A stretch of 64,000 bases of DNA, taken from positions 124,001 through 188,000 of the forward strand of contig NZ_JAQTHV010000002.1 in the NCBI RefSeq assembly GCF_029433295.1, read 5' to 3'. The notes below the pieces were generated by a model. It was not told where the DNA came from and ran no database searches. It saw only the letters and a program-made list of their open reading frames with translations. Positions 8,996 to 17,538 of the stretch are shown here, piece after piece (position 1 is the first letter of the stretch; every line of letters begins with the position of its first letter). The translations under genes and the position numbers were made by a program. This DNA is from Bifidobacterium sp. ESL0784. GTDB taxonomy: Bacteria; Actinomycetota; Actinomycetes; Actinomycetales; Bifidobacteriaceae.

Positions 8996-9985
8996 TCACC
9001 CCGCCCAATGGCTGAGGAAAGCGTCCCATCCCGGTCCGGGCACCGGCATCCCGATGCCGCTCCAAGTCGATATCGGCTCGCCGACGAAATGCTCGGAATC
9101 CTTGGAAAGTCTGCCGATTTGCGCGATTCGCCGCTTGCCATTGCTGCGTTCGAGATGAAGGACCACGTCAAAGGCCCCGGCGGCAAGCATGGTCAATGCC
9201 GGCTGATTGAGCCCGGCCAACAGCCCCAACGACACCAGCCGGGAAGGCACGCGATCGACGCTGTCGGCGTGCAGGGTGACCATACCTCCGTGGTGCCCGG
9301 AATTGAAAGCACGCAGGAGGTCGGCTATCTCCTCGCCACGGCATTCACCCAGAATGATGCGATCAGGGCGCATACGCAACGTCGCCTTCACCAAATCCGG
9401 CAGGCCAATCGCACCGGCACCCTCCACGTTGGCCTCACGAACGACGAGGGAAACGTGGTTGCCACGGCCAAGCGTACCCAATTCCCTAACCTCCTCGACG
9501 CTGACGACGCGTTCGGCAGGGTCGGCCTGGGCGAGCAAGGCTTTCAGCAACGTGGTCTTGCCGGCCCCGGTACCGCCGGTAATCAGAATCGTCGCACGCT
9601 TGCTGACCAGACCACAGAGCAGCGGGAACCATGAGGACGGGAATAGGCCCTTGGCACCGAGACCGCTCAGCCTTGGAACCGTTCGACTTGGGAACCGTAT
9701 GGAAATGCTGGCGCCGGTCGGCACAATCGGCGCGATGACCGCATGGATGCGAATGCCCTCGACACTCGAGGCATCGGCGATGGGACATGCGTCGTCGAGC
9801 CGTTTGCCCAACTGCGCACACAGCTGGGTGGCATACTCGCGTACGACCTGCGGGGAGCGGAACGGCACCGCGGGATGGTACTCACTCATGCCGCCGCCCC
9901 GATCGACCCACACCCGTCCCTCACAGGTCACAGCGATATCGGTCAGTGCAGGTTCATGCGCCAAATCCTCAAGAGGTCCAAACAT
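8996..9985 (-). CDS. tadA: TadA/CpaF-type pilus assembly ATPase
   Basis: About 329 residues. Walker A ILITGGTGAGKTTLL (about 135-149), Walker B-type RIILGECRGEEIADLLRA, and the His box NSGHHGGMVTLHADS identify a CpaF/TadA secretion ATPase that powers Flp pilus assembly at the membrane. The N-terminal domain is short. ATG at 9985 overlaps the preceding stop as TGATG, a form that supports translational coupling; a TTG one codon earlier is less likely. It sits between the CpaE-like gene and tadB. Confidence 0.92.
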   Translation of the reverse strand: MFGPLEDLAHEPALTDIAVTCEGRVWVDRGGGMSEYHPAVPFRSPQVVREYATQLCAQLGKRLDDACPIADASSVEGIRIHAVIAPIVPTGASISIRFPSRTVPRLSGLGAKGLFPSSWFPLLCGLVSKRATILITGGTGAGKTTLLKALLAQADPAERVVSVEEVRELGTLGRGNHVSLVVREANVEGAGAIGLPDLVKATLRMRPDRIILGECRGEEIADLLRAFNSGHHGGMVTLHADSVDRVPSRLVSLGLLAGLNQPALTMLAAGAFDVVLHLERSNGKRRIAQIGRLSKDSEHFVGEPISTWSGIGMPVPGPGWDAFLSHWAG

Positions 9986-11352
9986 CAATGTCGTTCGCCT
10001 CCTTCCACCGCGTCACTGACGGCATGGGCCAACTCGGCCATCACCGTCCGGTCGGCTTTCGCAAGCTTGAGACCCAAGCCCTCCAAGACATCGCTGATTC
10101 TCGCGCTGCTGGGACATATCGGCCCGAGGACCCGATGGCCCAAATACTCGCTCGCCTCATTGACGTCCACCACACCGCGCCGACGCGACACGCCTCTCGG
10201 CTCGATGCCCACAATCGCCGCCAGATGCGTGGTCCCGGTGTCTTCAAAGTATCCGGCCTCGCCATCTTCGCCAAAACCATCTTCACAAGATTGCGAAAAC
10301 GGCCGGGACGAGCATTCACACGAATCCATACAGCCATCTGCAGGACCATCGTCGCGTCGGCCAACCGATCCGAGACGACCCGAAGCAACCCTTCCCAGCA
10401 GGGCCTTGGCACGGGCCAAGCCAAGCACCGAAAGCTCAGTGACGACCACCACCGGCGCCAAACGCAGTGCAGGAACCATACCGACGACCCGGCCACCGGC
10501 ACCATCGACGAGCACCATATCAACACTGCGCCCCAAGGCTGCCATTACGGCCTCGACTTCCCACCATTCCGGGACCTGACTATCCCATGAATCGAAAGCG
10601 AGAACGGGGATGTCTTCCCAATGCGGCAGCCGTTTGCACAGCACGTCGCCGTCGATGTTGCCCAATGGCGCGTTCAAGGTGCCGAACCGCAGCCCTTTGT
10701 CGTTTTCCAGGCCAAGCAAAATATCGAGCCCACCGGAAGCAAAGTCCGCATCCACCAAAGCCGTACGCCTGCCTTGATCATTGAGCTGCAAGGCGGCAAG
10801 TGAGCAAAGGGCGCTCAGTCCTACTCCCCCGCTAGCGGAAAGGAAAACGACCGTGTGCTTGACGAATGCATGGGTGACGATACTTTTGTTTTTCGGAGGA
10901 TTCCCAGGCGAGGTGCAACCGGTCTCGTCTCGACCTTTCTTTTTCGTCCGAGAAACTTCTCCCAATCTTTGTGTTTGCGGCATTGGAGGCTCGGTTAATG
11001 TCAATGGCGCTACCCCAGCGGCTTGAGGCTGGAGAACAGCAATCCTCTGTGTTGAAGTGGGTCGAAGCATCAGGGCGGTCGCGTTCAACGACAAATCGGG
11101 TACATTCAGCACTTGAGGAGAACGCGGCAATTCAGGCACCGACAAGGGACTCTGCGGCCGATATGGCTGAGGTTTCATGGATTCCGGCAGCCTCGCCGGC
11201 GGTGGAATCGCGGAAATCGTAGAAGGTGACTTTTGCGGCCGCAACCTTTTGACCCGTCTGCCTTTTACCTCGGCAGGCAACAGTATTCTTTTGTGCCTCG
11301 CAAACGGCGTGTCTGCGCGGCGCGGTCTTGAAATCGTGAGTACATTTTCCAT
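9985..11352 (-). CDS. CpaE-like / septum-site-determining-like P-loop protein
   Basis: ATG at 11352 gives about 455 residues. The N-terminal 150 are proline-rich and probably disordered. The rest resembles a MinD/CpaE-type domain: VVFLSASGGVGLSALCSLAA is a deviant Walker A lacking the usual lysine pair, followed by RRTALVDADFASGGLDILLGL and VDMVLVDGAGGRVVGM. This is the arrangement of the Rv3660c-like protein that heads actinobacterial Tad operons. Known: CpaE localises the pilus machine. The missing Walker lysines suggest it may not hydrolyse ATP. Its stop overlaps the TadA start. Confidence 0.78.
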   Translation of the reverse strand: MENVLTISRPRRADTPFARHKRILLPAEVKGRRVKRLRPQKSPSTISAIPPPARLPESMKPQPYRPQSPLSVPELPRSPQVLNVPDLSLNATALMLRPTSTQRIAVLQPQAAGVAPLTLTEPPMPQTQRLGEVSRTKKKGRDETGCTSPGNPPKNKSIVTHAFVKHTVVFLSASGGVGLSALCSLAALQLNDQGRRTALVDADFASGGLDILLGLENDKGLRFGTLNAPLGNIDGDVLCKRLPHWEDIPVLAFDSWDSQVPEWWEVEAVMAALGRSVDMVLVDGAGGRVVGMVPALRLAPVVVVTELSVLGLARAKALLGRVASGRLGSVGRRDDGPADGCMDSCECSSRPFSQSCEDGFGEDGEAGYFEDTGTTHLAAIVGIEPRGVSRRRGVVDVNEASEYLGHRVLGPICPSSARISDVLEGLGLKLAKADRTVMAELAHAVSDAVEGGERH

Positions 11353-11536
11353 ATACCCATTCAATCCACTTGTAGGGCGCAGATGCAAGCCAAAACGGGT
11401 ACTGTGGTCGAATGATAGGGCTTATCCACATTTGAGGCGTGTCGCGGGGTGAACCGTCGAGCCGTACACATTCATTCCCAAAAACCGCATCAAATCAACA
11501 TCAATCATTGAAAATAGAGATGAAACGATAATAAAA

Positions 11537-11582
11537 TGACCTGTTTCTAACACAAACCAAGCAAGATGCTAGAAACAGGTCA
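11537..11582 (-). terminator. hairpin with T-rich tail, distal pnp terminator
   Basis: A perfect 13-bp inverted repeat, TGACCTGTTTCTA at 11537-11549 and its complement at 11570-11582, with a 20-nt loop. On the minus strand it is followed by TTTTATTATC, so it can act as an intrinsic terminator for transcripts from pnp. A degenerate second copy with a similar loop lies at about 11605-11640. Confidence 0.6.
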
Positions 11583-11684
11583 CTGAGAGACCCTAAACGA
11601 CTCGCTTCTAGCACAAAGCCGGTCGAATGCCAGAAAACGATCGGTGAGAATCCTAAATGAGCAGTAGGCATCAGCAGATATACA

Positions 11685-11724
11685 AACTGGTCTGCAACCA
11701 AAACAAGCAGGTTGCAGACCAGTT
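11685..11724 (-). terminator. pnp-proximal hairpin
   Basis: A perfect 15-bp inverted repeat, AACTGGTCTGCAACC at 11685-11699 and its complement at 11710-11724, with a 10-nt loop. It starts 64 nt past the pnp stop. The minus-strand tail (TGTATATC) is only moderately T-rich, so it may act in termination or as an RNA-stabilising end. Confidence 0.6.
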
Positions 11725-11788
11725 ATCCGTTATCTAACGATACGATCGACCAACAATCAACCGACTATCCAGCCAATCAATCGTTCAA

Positions 11789-14545
11789 TCAGTCATCGAA
11801 CGGGTCGAAGTCGCGGCGGACACGGCGGCGCGGACGCTCGCTGCGCTCTTCACGATTCTCGCGATATTCGTCATAGTGATCGTCGGTCGCGTAGCGCGGG
11901 TTGCGGTCGTTGCGACGGCCACCACGGTAGCCGCCACTACGGCGTCCTTCGTGACGGTCGGAGCGACGGTAATCATCGTGATCGTCGCGATCGGAACGAC
12001 GACGGCGCGGACGATCCTCAAAATCATCACTGTCATCGCGCTCGATGCGATCCTCAGGGTCGCGGCCGCGACGATCATCGCGATCATAGCGATCGGAACG
12101 ACGACGGTCATCACGATCCTCACGACGGCGACGTGGACGATCCTCAAAATCGGCATCGTCGCGGTCTTCGCGGTCCTCACGTCCATGTCCGGAACGACGG
12201 TCATCACGATCGTCGCGATCGGAACGACGACGGTCATCACGATCCTCACGGTCGCGCCCGTGGCCACGATAGCCACGTCCACCGCGATCGTCGTGATCAC
12301 GACGTGGGCCACGGCCACCACCGCGCGGACCGGATTCCTGATCCTCGAAGCCGGGGATGGCCAGCGAGATCTTGCCGCGGTCGTCGACGCCCTGGACGGT
12401 CACCTCAACGGTGTCGCCTTCCTTCAAGACGTCCTCGACGGCGTCGATGCGCTCGCCGTTGGTCAGGTTGCGAATCTGCGAAATATGCAGCAAGCCGTCG
12501 GTGCCGGGGGTCAGGTTGACGAACGCGCCGAAGCTTGTAGTCTTGACGACCTTGCCGTTGAAGTTCTCGCCGACAGCGGGAACGTGCGGGTGCGCGATGG
12601 CGTCGATGGTGGCCTTGGCCTTCTCCGCGCCGTCGCCGCCTTCGGAAGCGATGTAGATGGTGCCGTCGTCCTCAACGCTGACGTCGGCGCCGGTGTCTTC
12701 CTGAATCTGGTTGATCATCTTGCCCTTGGGCCCGATGATCTCGCCGATCTTGTCGACAGGAACGGTGGTGGTGATGATGCGCGGGGCATACGGGCTCATC
12801 TCGGCCGGGGCGTCGATGCACTCGTTGATGACCTCAAGAATGGTGGTGCGGGCTTCCTTCGCCTGCTGCAGCGCCGCGGCCAGAACGTCGGCGGGGATGC
12901 CGTCGAGCTTGGTGTCGAGCTGGAGAGCAGTGATGAATTCGGAAGTGCCGGCGACTTTGAAGTCCATGTCGCCGAACGCGTCTTCAGCACCCAGGATGTC
13001 GGTCAGGGTCTTGTAGATGTGCTTGCCGTCGACGTCACCGGAGATGAGGCCCATCGCGATGCCCGCAACAGGAGCCTTCAGCGGAACGCCTGCGTCGAGC
13101 AGCGAAAGCGTGGAGGCGCAGACGGAGCCCATGGAAGTGGAACCGTTGGAGCCGATGGCCTCGGAGACCTGACGGATGGCGTACGGGAAGTCTTCCTTGC
13201 TGGGAAGCACCGGCACGAGCGCCTTTTCAGCGAGCGCACCGTGGCCGACCTCGCGACGCTTCGGGCTTCCGACGCGTCCGGTCTCACCGGTGGAATACGG
13301 CGGCATTTCGTAGTTGTGCATGTAACGCTTGGTCTGCGGCCCGGAGATGGAATCAAGCGTTTGCTCCATCTTGAGCATATTCAGCGTCGTGACGCCCAGG
13401 ATCTGGGTTTCGCCGCGCTGGAAAAGTGCGGAGCCGTGCACGCGCGGCACAATGCCGACCTCAGCGGAAAGCGTGCGGATATCGCGCAGACCGCGGCCAT
13501 CGATACGGAAGTCTTCGGTCAGGACGCGACGGCGCACGATCTGGCGCTGCAGTTCCTTGAAGGCGTTGCCGAGTTCCTTTTCCTTCTCGGCGTCATCCAT
13601 GTCGGTGAATTCGTCGGCGAGCTTGGCGCGGACGTCTTCCTTGATCTCGTGGATGCGCTCCTGGCGCGGCAGCTTGGCGGCGATGGAAAGGGCATCGTTG
13701 AGGTCATTGTGAGCGATCTCGTCGATGCGCTTGTAAAGCTCGTCGGTATATTCCGGGAAGAGCTGGAATTCCTTGTCGTTGGTCTTGCCAGCCTTCTCCT
13801 TGAGCTCGTTCTGAGCCTCGCAGATGACCTTGATGAACGGCTTGGCGGCCTCGAGGCCACCGGCGACAACTTCCTCATCCGGCTTCTGCTGACCCTCATC
13901 GTAAATCAAGTTCCAGGCGTTCTTACCAGCGCCGGCCTCGATCATGGCGATGGCGACGTCACCGTTTTCGATGACACGGCCGGCCACGACGATCTCGAAG
14001 ACCGCGCGGTCACGCTCGCTCCAACGCGGGAAGGCGACCCACTGGCCATCAACCAACGCCAGGCGCACACCGGAGACCGGGCCTTCGAAAGGCAGGCCGG
14101 AGATCATGGTGGACGCGGAAGCGGCGTTCAAAGCGATCATGTCGTAGGCATCATCCGGGTTGCAGGCGAGGACGGTCTCGACGACCTGGACCTCATTACG
14201 CAGCGTGTGCGGGAAGAGCGGACGCAGCGGACGATCGATGATGCGGCAGGCCAGGATGGCGTCGTTCGAAGGACGGCCTTCGCGGCGGAAGAACGAGCCC
14301 GGGATCTTGCCCGCGGCGTACATCTTCTCTTCCACGTCGACGGTGAGCGGGAAGAAATCGTAGTTTTCCTTCGGGCTTGAGCCGGCGGTGGTGGTCGAAA
14401 GAACCATCGAATCGTCATCGAGGTAGGCAGCTACAGAGCCGTCGGCCTGCTGCGCGAGACGACCCGTCTCGAATCGCAGTGTACGTTTACCAAATGAACC
14501 ATTGTCAATAACGGCCTCTACGGCCTTGATTTCGGGACCCTCCAA
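11789..14545 (-). CDS. pnp: polyribonucleotide nucleotidyltransferase (PNPase)
   Basis: 918 residues. Two RNase PH domains (about 15-150 and 340-480, the second with [15 protein letters not shown] and [12 protein letters not shown]), a KH domain with GPKGK near 603, and an S1 domain from about 660 ([18 protein letters not shown]). It degrades RNA 3' to 5' with phosphate. The start is TTG at 14545 with AGGAGG five bases upstream. From about residue 735 to the end the protein is a long Arg/Asp-rich tail of repeated DDRR and SDRDD units, well beyond the S1 domain where many PNPases end. rpsO lies upstream on the same strand, the usual bacterial order. Confidence 0.96.
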   Translation of the reverse strand: MEGPEIKAVEAVIDNGSFGKRTLRFETGRLAQQADGSVAAYLDDDSMVLSTTTAGSSPKENYDFFPLTVDVEEKMYAAGKIPGSFFRREGRPSNDAILACRIIDRPLRPLFPHTLRNEVQVVETVLACNPDDAYDMIALNAASASTMISGLPFEGPVSGVRLALVDGQWVAFPRWSERDRAVFEIVVAGRVIENGDVAIAMIEAGAGKNAWNLIYDEGQQKPDEEVVAGGLEAAKPFIKVICEAQNELKEKAGKTNDKEFQLFPEYTDELYKRIDEIAHNDLNDALSIAAKLPRQERIHEIKEDVRAKLADEFTDMDDAEKEKELGNAFKELQRQIVRRRVLTEDFRIDGRGLRDIRTLSAEVGIVPRVHGSALFQRGETQILGVTTLNMLKMEQTLDSISGPQTKRYMHNYEMPPYSTGETGRVGSPKRREVGHGALAEKALVPVLPSKEDFPYAIRQVSEAIGSNGSTSMGSVCASTLSLLDAGVPLKAPVAGIAMGLISGDVDGKHIYKTLTDILGAEDAFGDMDFKVAGTSEFITALQLDTKLDGIPADVLAAALQQAKEARTTILEVINECIDAPAEMSPYAPRIITTTVPVDKIGEIIGPKGKMINQIQEDTGADVSVEDDGTIYIASEGGDGAEKAKATIDAIAHPHVPAVGENFNGKVVKTTSFGAFVNLTPGTDGLLHISQIRNLTNGERIDAVEDVLKEGDTVEVTVQGVDDRGKISLAIPGFEDQESGPRGGGRGPRRDHDDRGGRGYRGHGRDREDRDDRRRSDRDDRDDRRSGHGREDREDRDDADFEDRPRRRREDRDDRRRSDRYDRDDRRGRDPEDRIERDDSDDFEDRPRRRRSDRDDHDDYRRSDRHEGRRSGGYRGGRRNDRNPRYATDDHYDEYRENREERSERPRRRVRRDFDPFDD
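11880..12335 (-). repeat. low-complexity Arg/Asp codon repeat in pnp
   Basis: Recurring gatcg/cgatc and gacgac-type units encode runs of Arg and Asp ([12 protein letters not shown]). The repeat is irregular, not a clean tandem array, and stays in frame to the stop. It makes the opposite strand open over a long distance, which is an artefact of the composition. Confidence 0.8.
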
Positions 14546-14858
14546 GGGTTCCTCCTTTGTTTAATTTCCTATTTCCAACATACTGCAAAATGCTTTGTCA
14601 ACGTCCGACCTTGTGTATTTTTGTAAGGCTTACCTGGCCTCACCCACGCTGGTGTCGGCACATCGACTTTCACTTCTCAGTCTGAAGCAGCATTGGCGGC
14701 GATCACGCCGGAACACATATCCAGATACTTTAATTATCGACCCTCACCTTAGGGTCGTCGGTATTTCTTCACTCGCGAACATTCTTAGACGGTTGGTACC
14801 GTCCATGTCCAACCAGACCTCTGAAAAAGCCCGAGCGCAAAGCCCGGGCATACAACAG
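14546..14858. other. spacer between rpsO and pnp
   Basis: No gene seen. A minus-strand TTGACA at 14596-14601 lies about 50 nt before the pnp start but lacks a convincing -10. The rpsO terminator is at its right end. Confidence 0.5.
14824..14849 (-). terminator. rpsO intrinsic terminator
   Basis: Minus strand reads GCCCGGGC, five-base loop, GCTCGGGC, then TTTTT. It starts about 10 nt after the rpsO stop and has classic form, separating rpsO from pnp transcription at least partly. Confidence 0.88.
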
Positions 14859-15128
14859 CTATCGACGAAGACCAAGACGCTCGACCAAGGAGCGGTAACG
14901 GTTGATGTCGACTTTCTTCAAATAGTTGAGAAGACGACGACGATCGCCGACCATCAGCAGCAGACCACGACGAGAGTGGTTGTCGTGCTGGTGGGTCTTC
15001 AGGTGCTCGGTCAGATCGGAGATACGCTTGCTCAGCAGCGCAACCTGGACCTCGGGGGAACCCGTGTCGCCTTCGTGCGTCGCATACTTGGTTACGATCT
15101 CGTGCTTTTCTTCAGCCGTAAGTGCCAC
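14859..15128 (-). CDS. rpsO: 30S ribosomal protein S15
   Basis: 89 residues from GTG at 15128, preceded by AAGGAGG with a five-base gap. The frame is open further upstream but that part is not S15-like. The sequence contains the S15 signature [20 protein letters not shown] and ends [12 protein letters not shown]15 binds 16S rRNA early in assembly of the small subunit. It is upstream of pnp, as in many bacteria. Confidence 0.97.
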   Translation of the reverse strand: MALTAEEKHEIVTKYATHEGDTGSPEVQVALLSKRISDLTEHLKTHQHDNHSRRGLLLMVGDRRRLLNYLKKVDINRYRSLVERLGLRR

Positions 15129-15299
15129 GGCATCCTCCTTATAGTTGCTGCGCGGTGCCATCGGCATGATGCCGAAGCGCTCTCTATCCGCGGGCGAATA
15201 CACGCCAAGTTTCAAGTATAGGAACAGGTACGGATGAACGCAATCCCCATTCCCCAAACCATGGCCTGATTCGTCGTCGTTCTACCTCTCGATCCATGG

Positions 15300-15405
15300 A
15301 TGTGAGGAAAATCAGCACTTCCGACCCCGAATCCTGATTTCTATCGCACGTTCAATCGAACATGTGAGAAAAATCGAGATTCGAGGCCATTTCGGCTGAT
15401 TTTCC
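15300..15405. repeat. pair of imperfect hairpin elements upstream of rpsO
   Basis: GGAAAATCAGC near 15306 reappears inverted as GCTGATTTTCC near 15393-15403, and each half can fold locally (AATCAG...CTGATT in the left copy). Both halves follow atgtgag. The left loop carries CACTTCCGACC, similar to other intergenic hairpins in this window. Function unknown. Confidence 0.45.
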
Positions 15406-15478
15406 ACGCGTCTTCATGATTATGGCGCGGCGACCGGCACCGCACAGCGACGGTCAATGCAGCACAATGGCAGCAGCG

Positions 15479-16267
15479 TCACACGGCAGCGAGGATGCCA
15501 CCGAAGAGGACAATCAAAAGGGCAATGCCCTCGATGACGAAATACATGAGGAACGAGGCCCAGCTGCGGGTCAGGACGTTCAACGGGGAATCCTTCTTGA
15601 TGCCGATCAAGAGGCCGACGAAGAGAATCGCGTAGACGCCGGCCGCAACCAACGCCGCTATGATGCCAAGGTTTGCCGCGTTCGGCAGCGCCGACGAAGA
15701 GCCGTAGACCACGTACGTGGAATACCAGAACTTGAATTTCAACAGGCAGATGCCGCCGATCAGCTGTTCGAAAGCCAGCAGAAGCAGGAAAAGATTACGC
15801 CATAGCCATGAATGCGCTTCCACAAACGCAAGCGCGAAGGTGGCGAGCGCGAAGACGGTCACCGCCCACGAAACGAGCGCTACGCCCTGCGGGGCGAATG
15901 GGCTTAAGAGCTTGACTATCTGGGCGGTGTGACGCACCGCAAGCACACGTCCGAACCAATACGGCGCAATGATGGCGACAAGCAGGATGACCAGATAGAC
16001 CACCCAACGCATGGGGCGGAATTGGCTGCGTTTGATATCGGCCAGCGAAAGGTCGGTCTGAGGGATGGAGGCTTCGGGATGCTTGGAAACGCTGACCTTC
16101 TCGACTTTGCCTTCCACAATTTCGACGGCCTCGTTGTTCTCCGCCTCAACCTGCGTGTTCCCGCCGGTTTTCACCACATCACGCTCGTTATCGTCGCGCT
16201 CAGACTTACGGTTTTCGGACTCGTCGCGTTGAGCCTTGCCCCCTTCGGCTTCGCTTCCTGCAGTCAT
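15479..16267 (-). CDS. integral membrane protein of unknown function
   Basis: ATG at 16267 with AAAGGA seven bases upstream gives about 262 residues. The first 80 are charged and probably disordered (Glu, Lys, Asn rich). Five hydrophobic segments follow: VVYLVILLVAIIAPYWFG, VALVSWAVTVFALATFALAF, LWRNLFLLLLAFEQLIGG, LGIIAALVAAGVYAILFVGL and FVIEGIALLIVLFGGILAAV. No enzyme motif was recognised. It stands alone between rpsO and the sortase gene, both on the same strand. Confidence 0.75.
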   Translation of the reverse strand: MTAGSEAEGGKAQRDESENRKSERDDNERDVVKTGGNTQVEAENNEAVEIVEGKVEKVSVSKHPEASIPQTDLSLADIKRSQFRPMRWVVYLVILLVAIIAPYWFGRVLAVRHTAQIVKLLSPFAPQGVALVSWAVTVFALATFALAFVEAHSWLWRNLFLLLLAFEQLIGGICLLKFKFWYSTYVVYGSSSALPNAANLGIIAALVAAGVYAILFVGLLIGIKKDSPLNVLTRSWASFLMYFVIEGIALLIVLFGGILAAV

Positions 16268-16496
16268 TCCGGTTCCTTTCATCCACACAATTGACTCATT
16301 CTACGCTTCGGTCTCTCTTTATGCCGATTCACCGGCTCTTAGCCGGATCGCATTACACGCATTTCGCCGTTCACTGTCCGCAAATTCCAGCCGCCTTATA
16401 AAGACATCGGCCAGAGCCATCACCGATCTGATAACTTGCCCCGGCAACCACTCGTGGACGTAGCGCAACGCGAATTATTATTTCATATTTTTTCTA

Positions 16497-17423
16497 TCAT
16501 ATCGTATCATCTTCTGCATGGTGCCTACAGACCGGCCGCTCATGCCAAGTGCGCCACAAGCCGATGCAGGTCATCAGCGGCCAGACGAGGGCGATGAACG
16601 CCATCCACCCCTCGCTGCGCCCGAGGTTGACATGGGCGCTGGCATCGGAAAGCGGGCCGGGCACGCGGTGTGCGGTAACACCCAGACGCGTTGCGGTGCC
16701 GTTGGTGCAGGTGGTCAGGGTAATAAGGTCGCGCCCGGCTTGGATACGGAAATCATTGATATCATCGGGCCTGACGGTCTGCGATTTTTCGACCTTGTAG
16801 TAAAGCGTACGCCCCATGACGTGGACGATGATGCTGTCGCCAATTTTCAACTTGGGCAGGTCATCGAAGTATTTCGCGCCCGCCAGCCCGTTATGGGCGG
16901 AAAGGATGGGACGGGTGGAAAGGCCTCCGACCGGAAGTGAGGAATCCGGCATATGACCGATGCCCTGTTCCAACGTTTTAGTGCCGATGCCGTGGTAGAC
17001 GGGAAGATCGATGCCGATGGCCGGAATCACGATGCGCCCCATGACGCCGTTTCCGGCATCCAGTAGATCCGCATAGCCCGGCGCGCCGGGATCGGGCGTA
17101 TGCCCGAGCGTGGGTTGCCCGTGTTCGGCGAGATAACCGTTGTAGTCCTGCGCCTTGCGTATGGCATTGTCGCGTTGAACTGCAGGCCACGCGGCGAGCG
17201 CGGCGTCCGTTCTGAGGCCATCCAGAGTAGCTTGGTCGGCGCGGTATTGGCGTAGCCCCAAACCCATGAACAGGGCACCCATGGCGATGCCGATACACAG
17301 CCACGCGGCGAGGCTTAAGAGCATGTTGTGGGTTCTCGACCACCCGTGCGAGCGTTTGTCGGCGGGCACCTTGACGACCTGAATCCACGAGGGCGAGGAA
17401 TCGAGGCCCGGGATGCTGTTCAT
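16497..17423 (-). CDS. srtC: class C (pilus) sortase
   Basis: 308 residues. A membrane helix near 30-50, then the sortase domain: GRIVIPAIGIDLPVYHG, catalytic His in LSAHNGLAG (about 177), catalytic Cys in LITLTTCTNG (about 238) and the Arg in TRLGVTAHRV. A C-terminal hydrophobic segment (MAFIALVWPLMTCIGLW) is characteristic of class C enzymes, which polymerise pilins before wall anchoring. It lies 115 nt after the LATTG pilin gene, with a hairpin between them. Its natural substrate is presumably that pilin. Confidence 0.92.
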   Translation of the reverse strand: MNSIPGLDSSPSWIQVVKVPADKRSHGWSRTHNMLLSLAAWLCIGIAMGALFMGLGLRQYRADQATLDGLRTDAALAAWPAVQRDNAIRKAQDYNGYLAEHGQPTLGHTPDPGAPGYADLLDAGNGVMGRIVIPAIGIDLPVYHGIGTKTLEQGIGHMPDSSLPVGGLSTRPILSAHNGLAGAKYFDDLPKLKIGDSIIVHVMGRTLYYKVEKSQTVRPDDINDFRIQAGRDLITLTTCTNGTATRLGVTAHRVPGPLSDASAHVNLGRSEGWMAFIALVWPLMTCIGLWRTWHERPVCRHHAEDDTI

Positions 17424-17454
17424 GGTGCTTCAATCTGCTTTGCGGGAAAATAGA

Positions 17455-17496
17455 GGGAAACGCCCTTGTCGGACGTCACCCGGCAAAGGCGTTCCC
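17455..17496 (-). terminator. hairpin between pilin and sortase genes
   Basis: Minus strand GGGAACGCCTTTGCCGG pairs with CCGACAAGGGCGTTTCCC with one bulge; the loop is about 7 nt. The tail is only weakly T-rich (TCTATTTT), so partial read-through is likely. This would let pilin mRNA exceed sortase mRNA. Confidence 0.5.
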
Positions 17497-17538
17497 CCAC
17501 ACAGGGCAATGTCATAAAAGCATTGTCATTTGCGACTT

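Larger units (their letters stand above)
11353..11788. other. intergenic spacer between Tad operon and pnp
   Basis: No credible gene. It holds three hairpins or hairpin remnants spaced about 60 nt apart (listed separately). A short minus-strand open frame at 11501-11701 has no supporting signals. Confidence 0.6.

Noticed and set aside
11501-11701. 66-codon minus-strand ORF after pnp
   Set aside because: Lies across the hairpins and has no start signals.
11880-12335. CRISPR-like array
   Set aside because: The repeats are irregular, have no spacers of fixed length, and encode the in-frame Arg/Asp tail of pnp. No cas genes are present.
11876-14380. 834-codon plus-strand open frame opposite pnp
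   Set aside because: Composition artefact of pnp and its Arg/Asp repeat.
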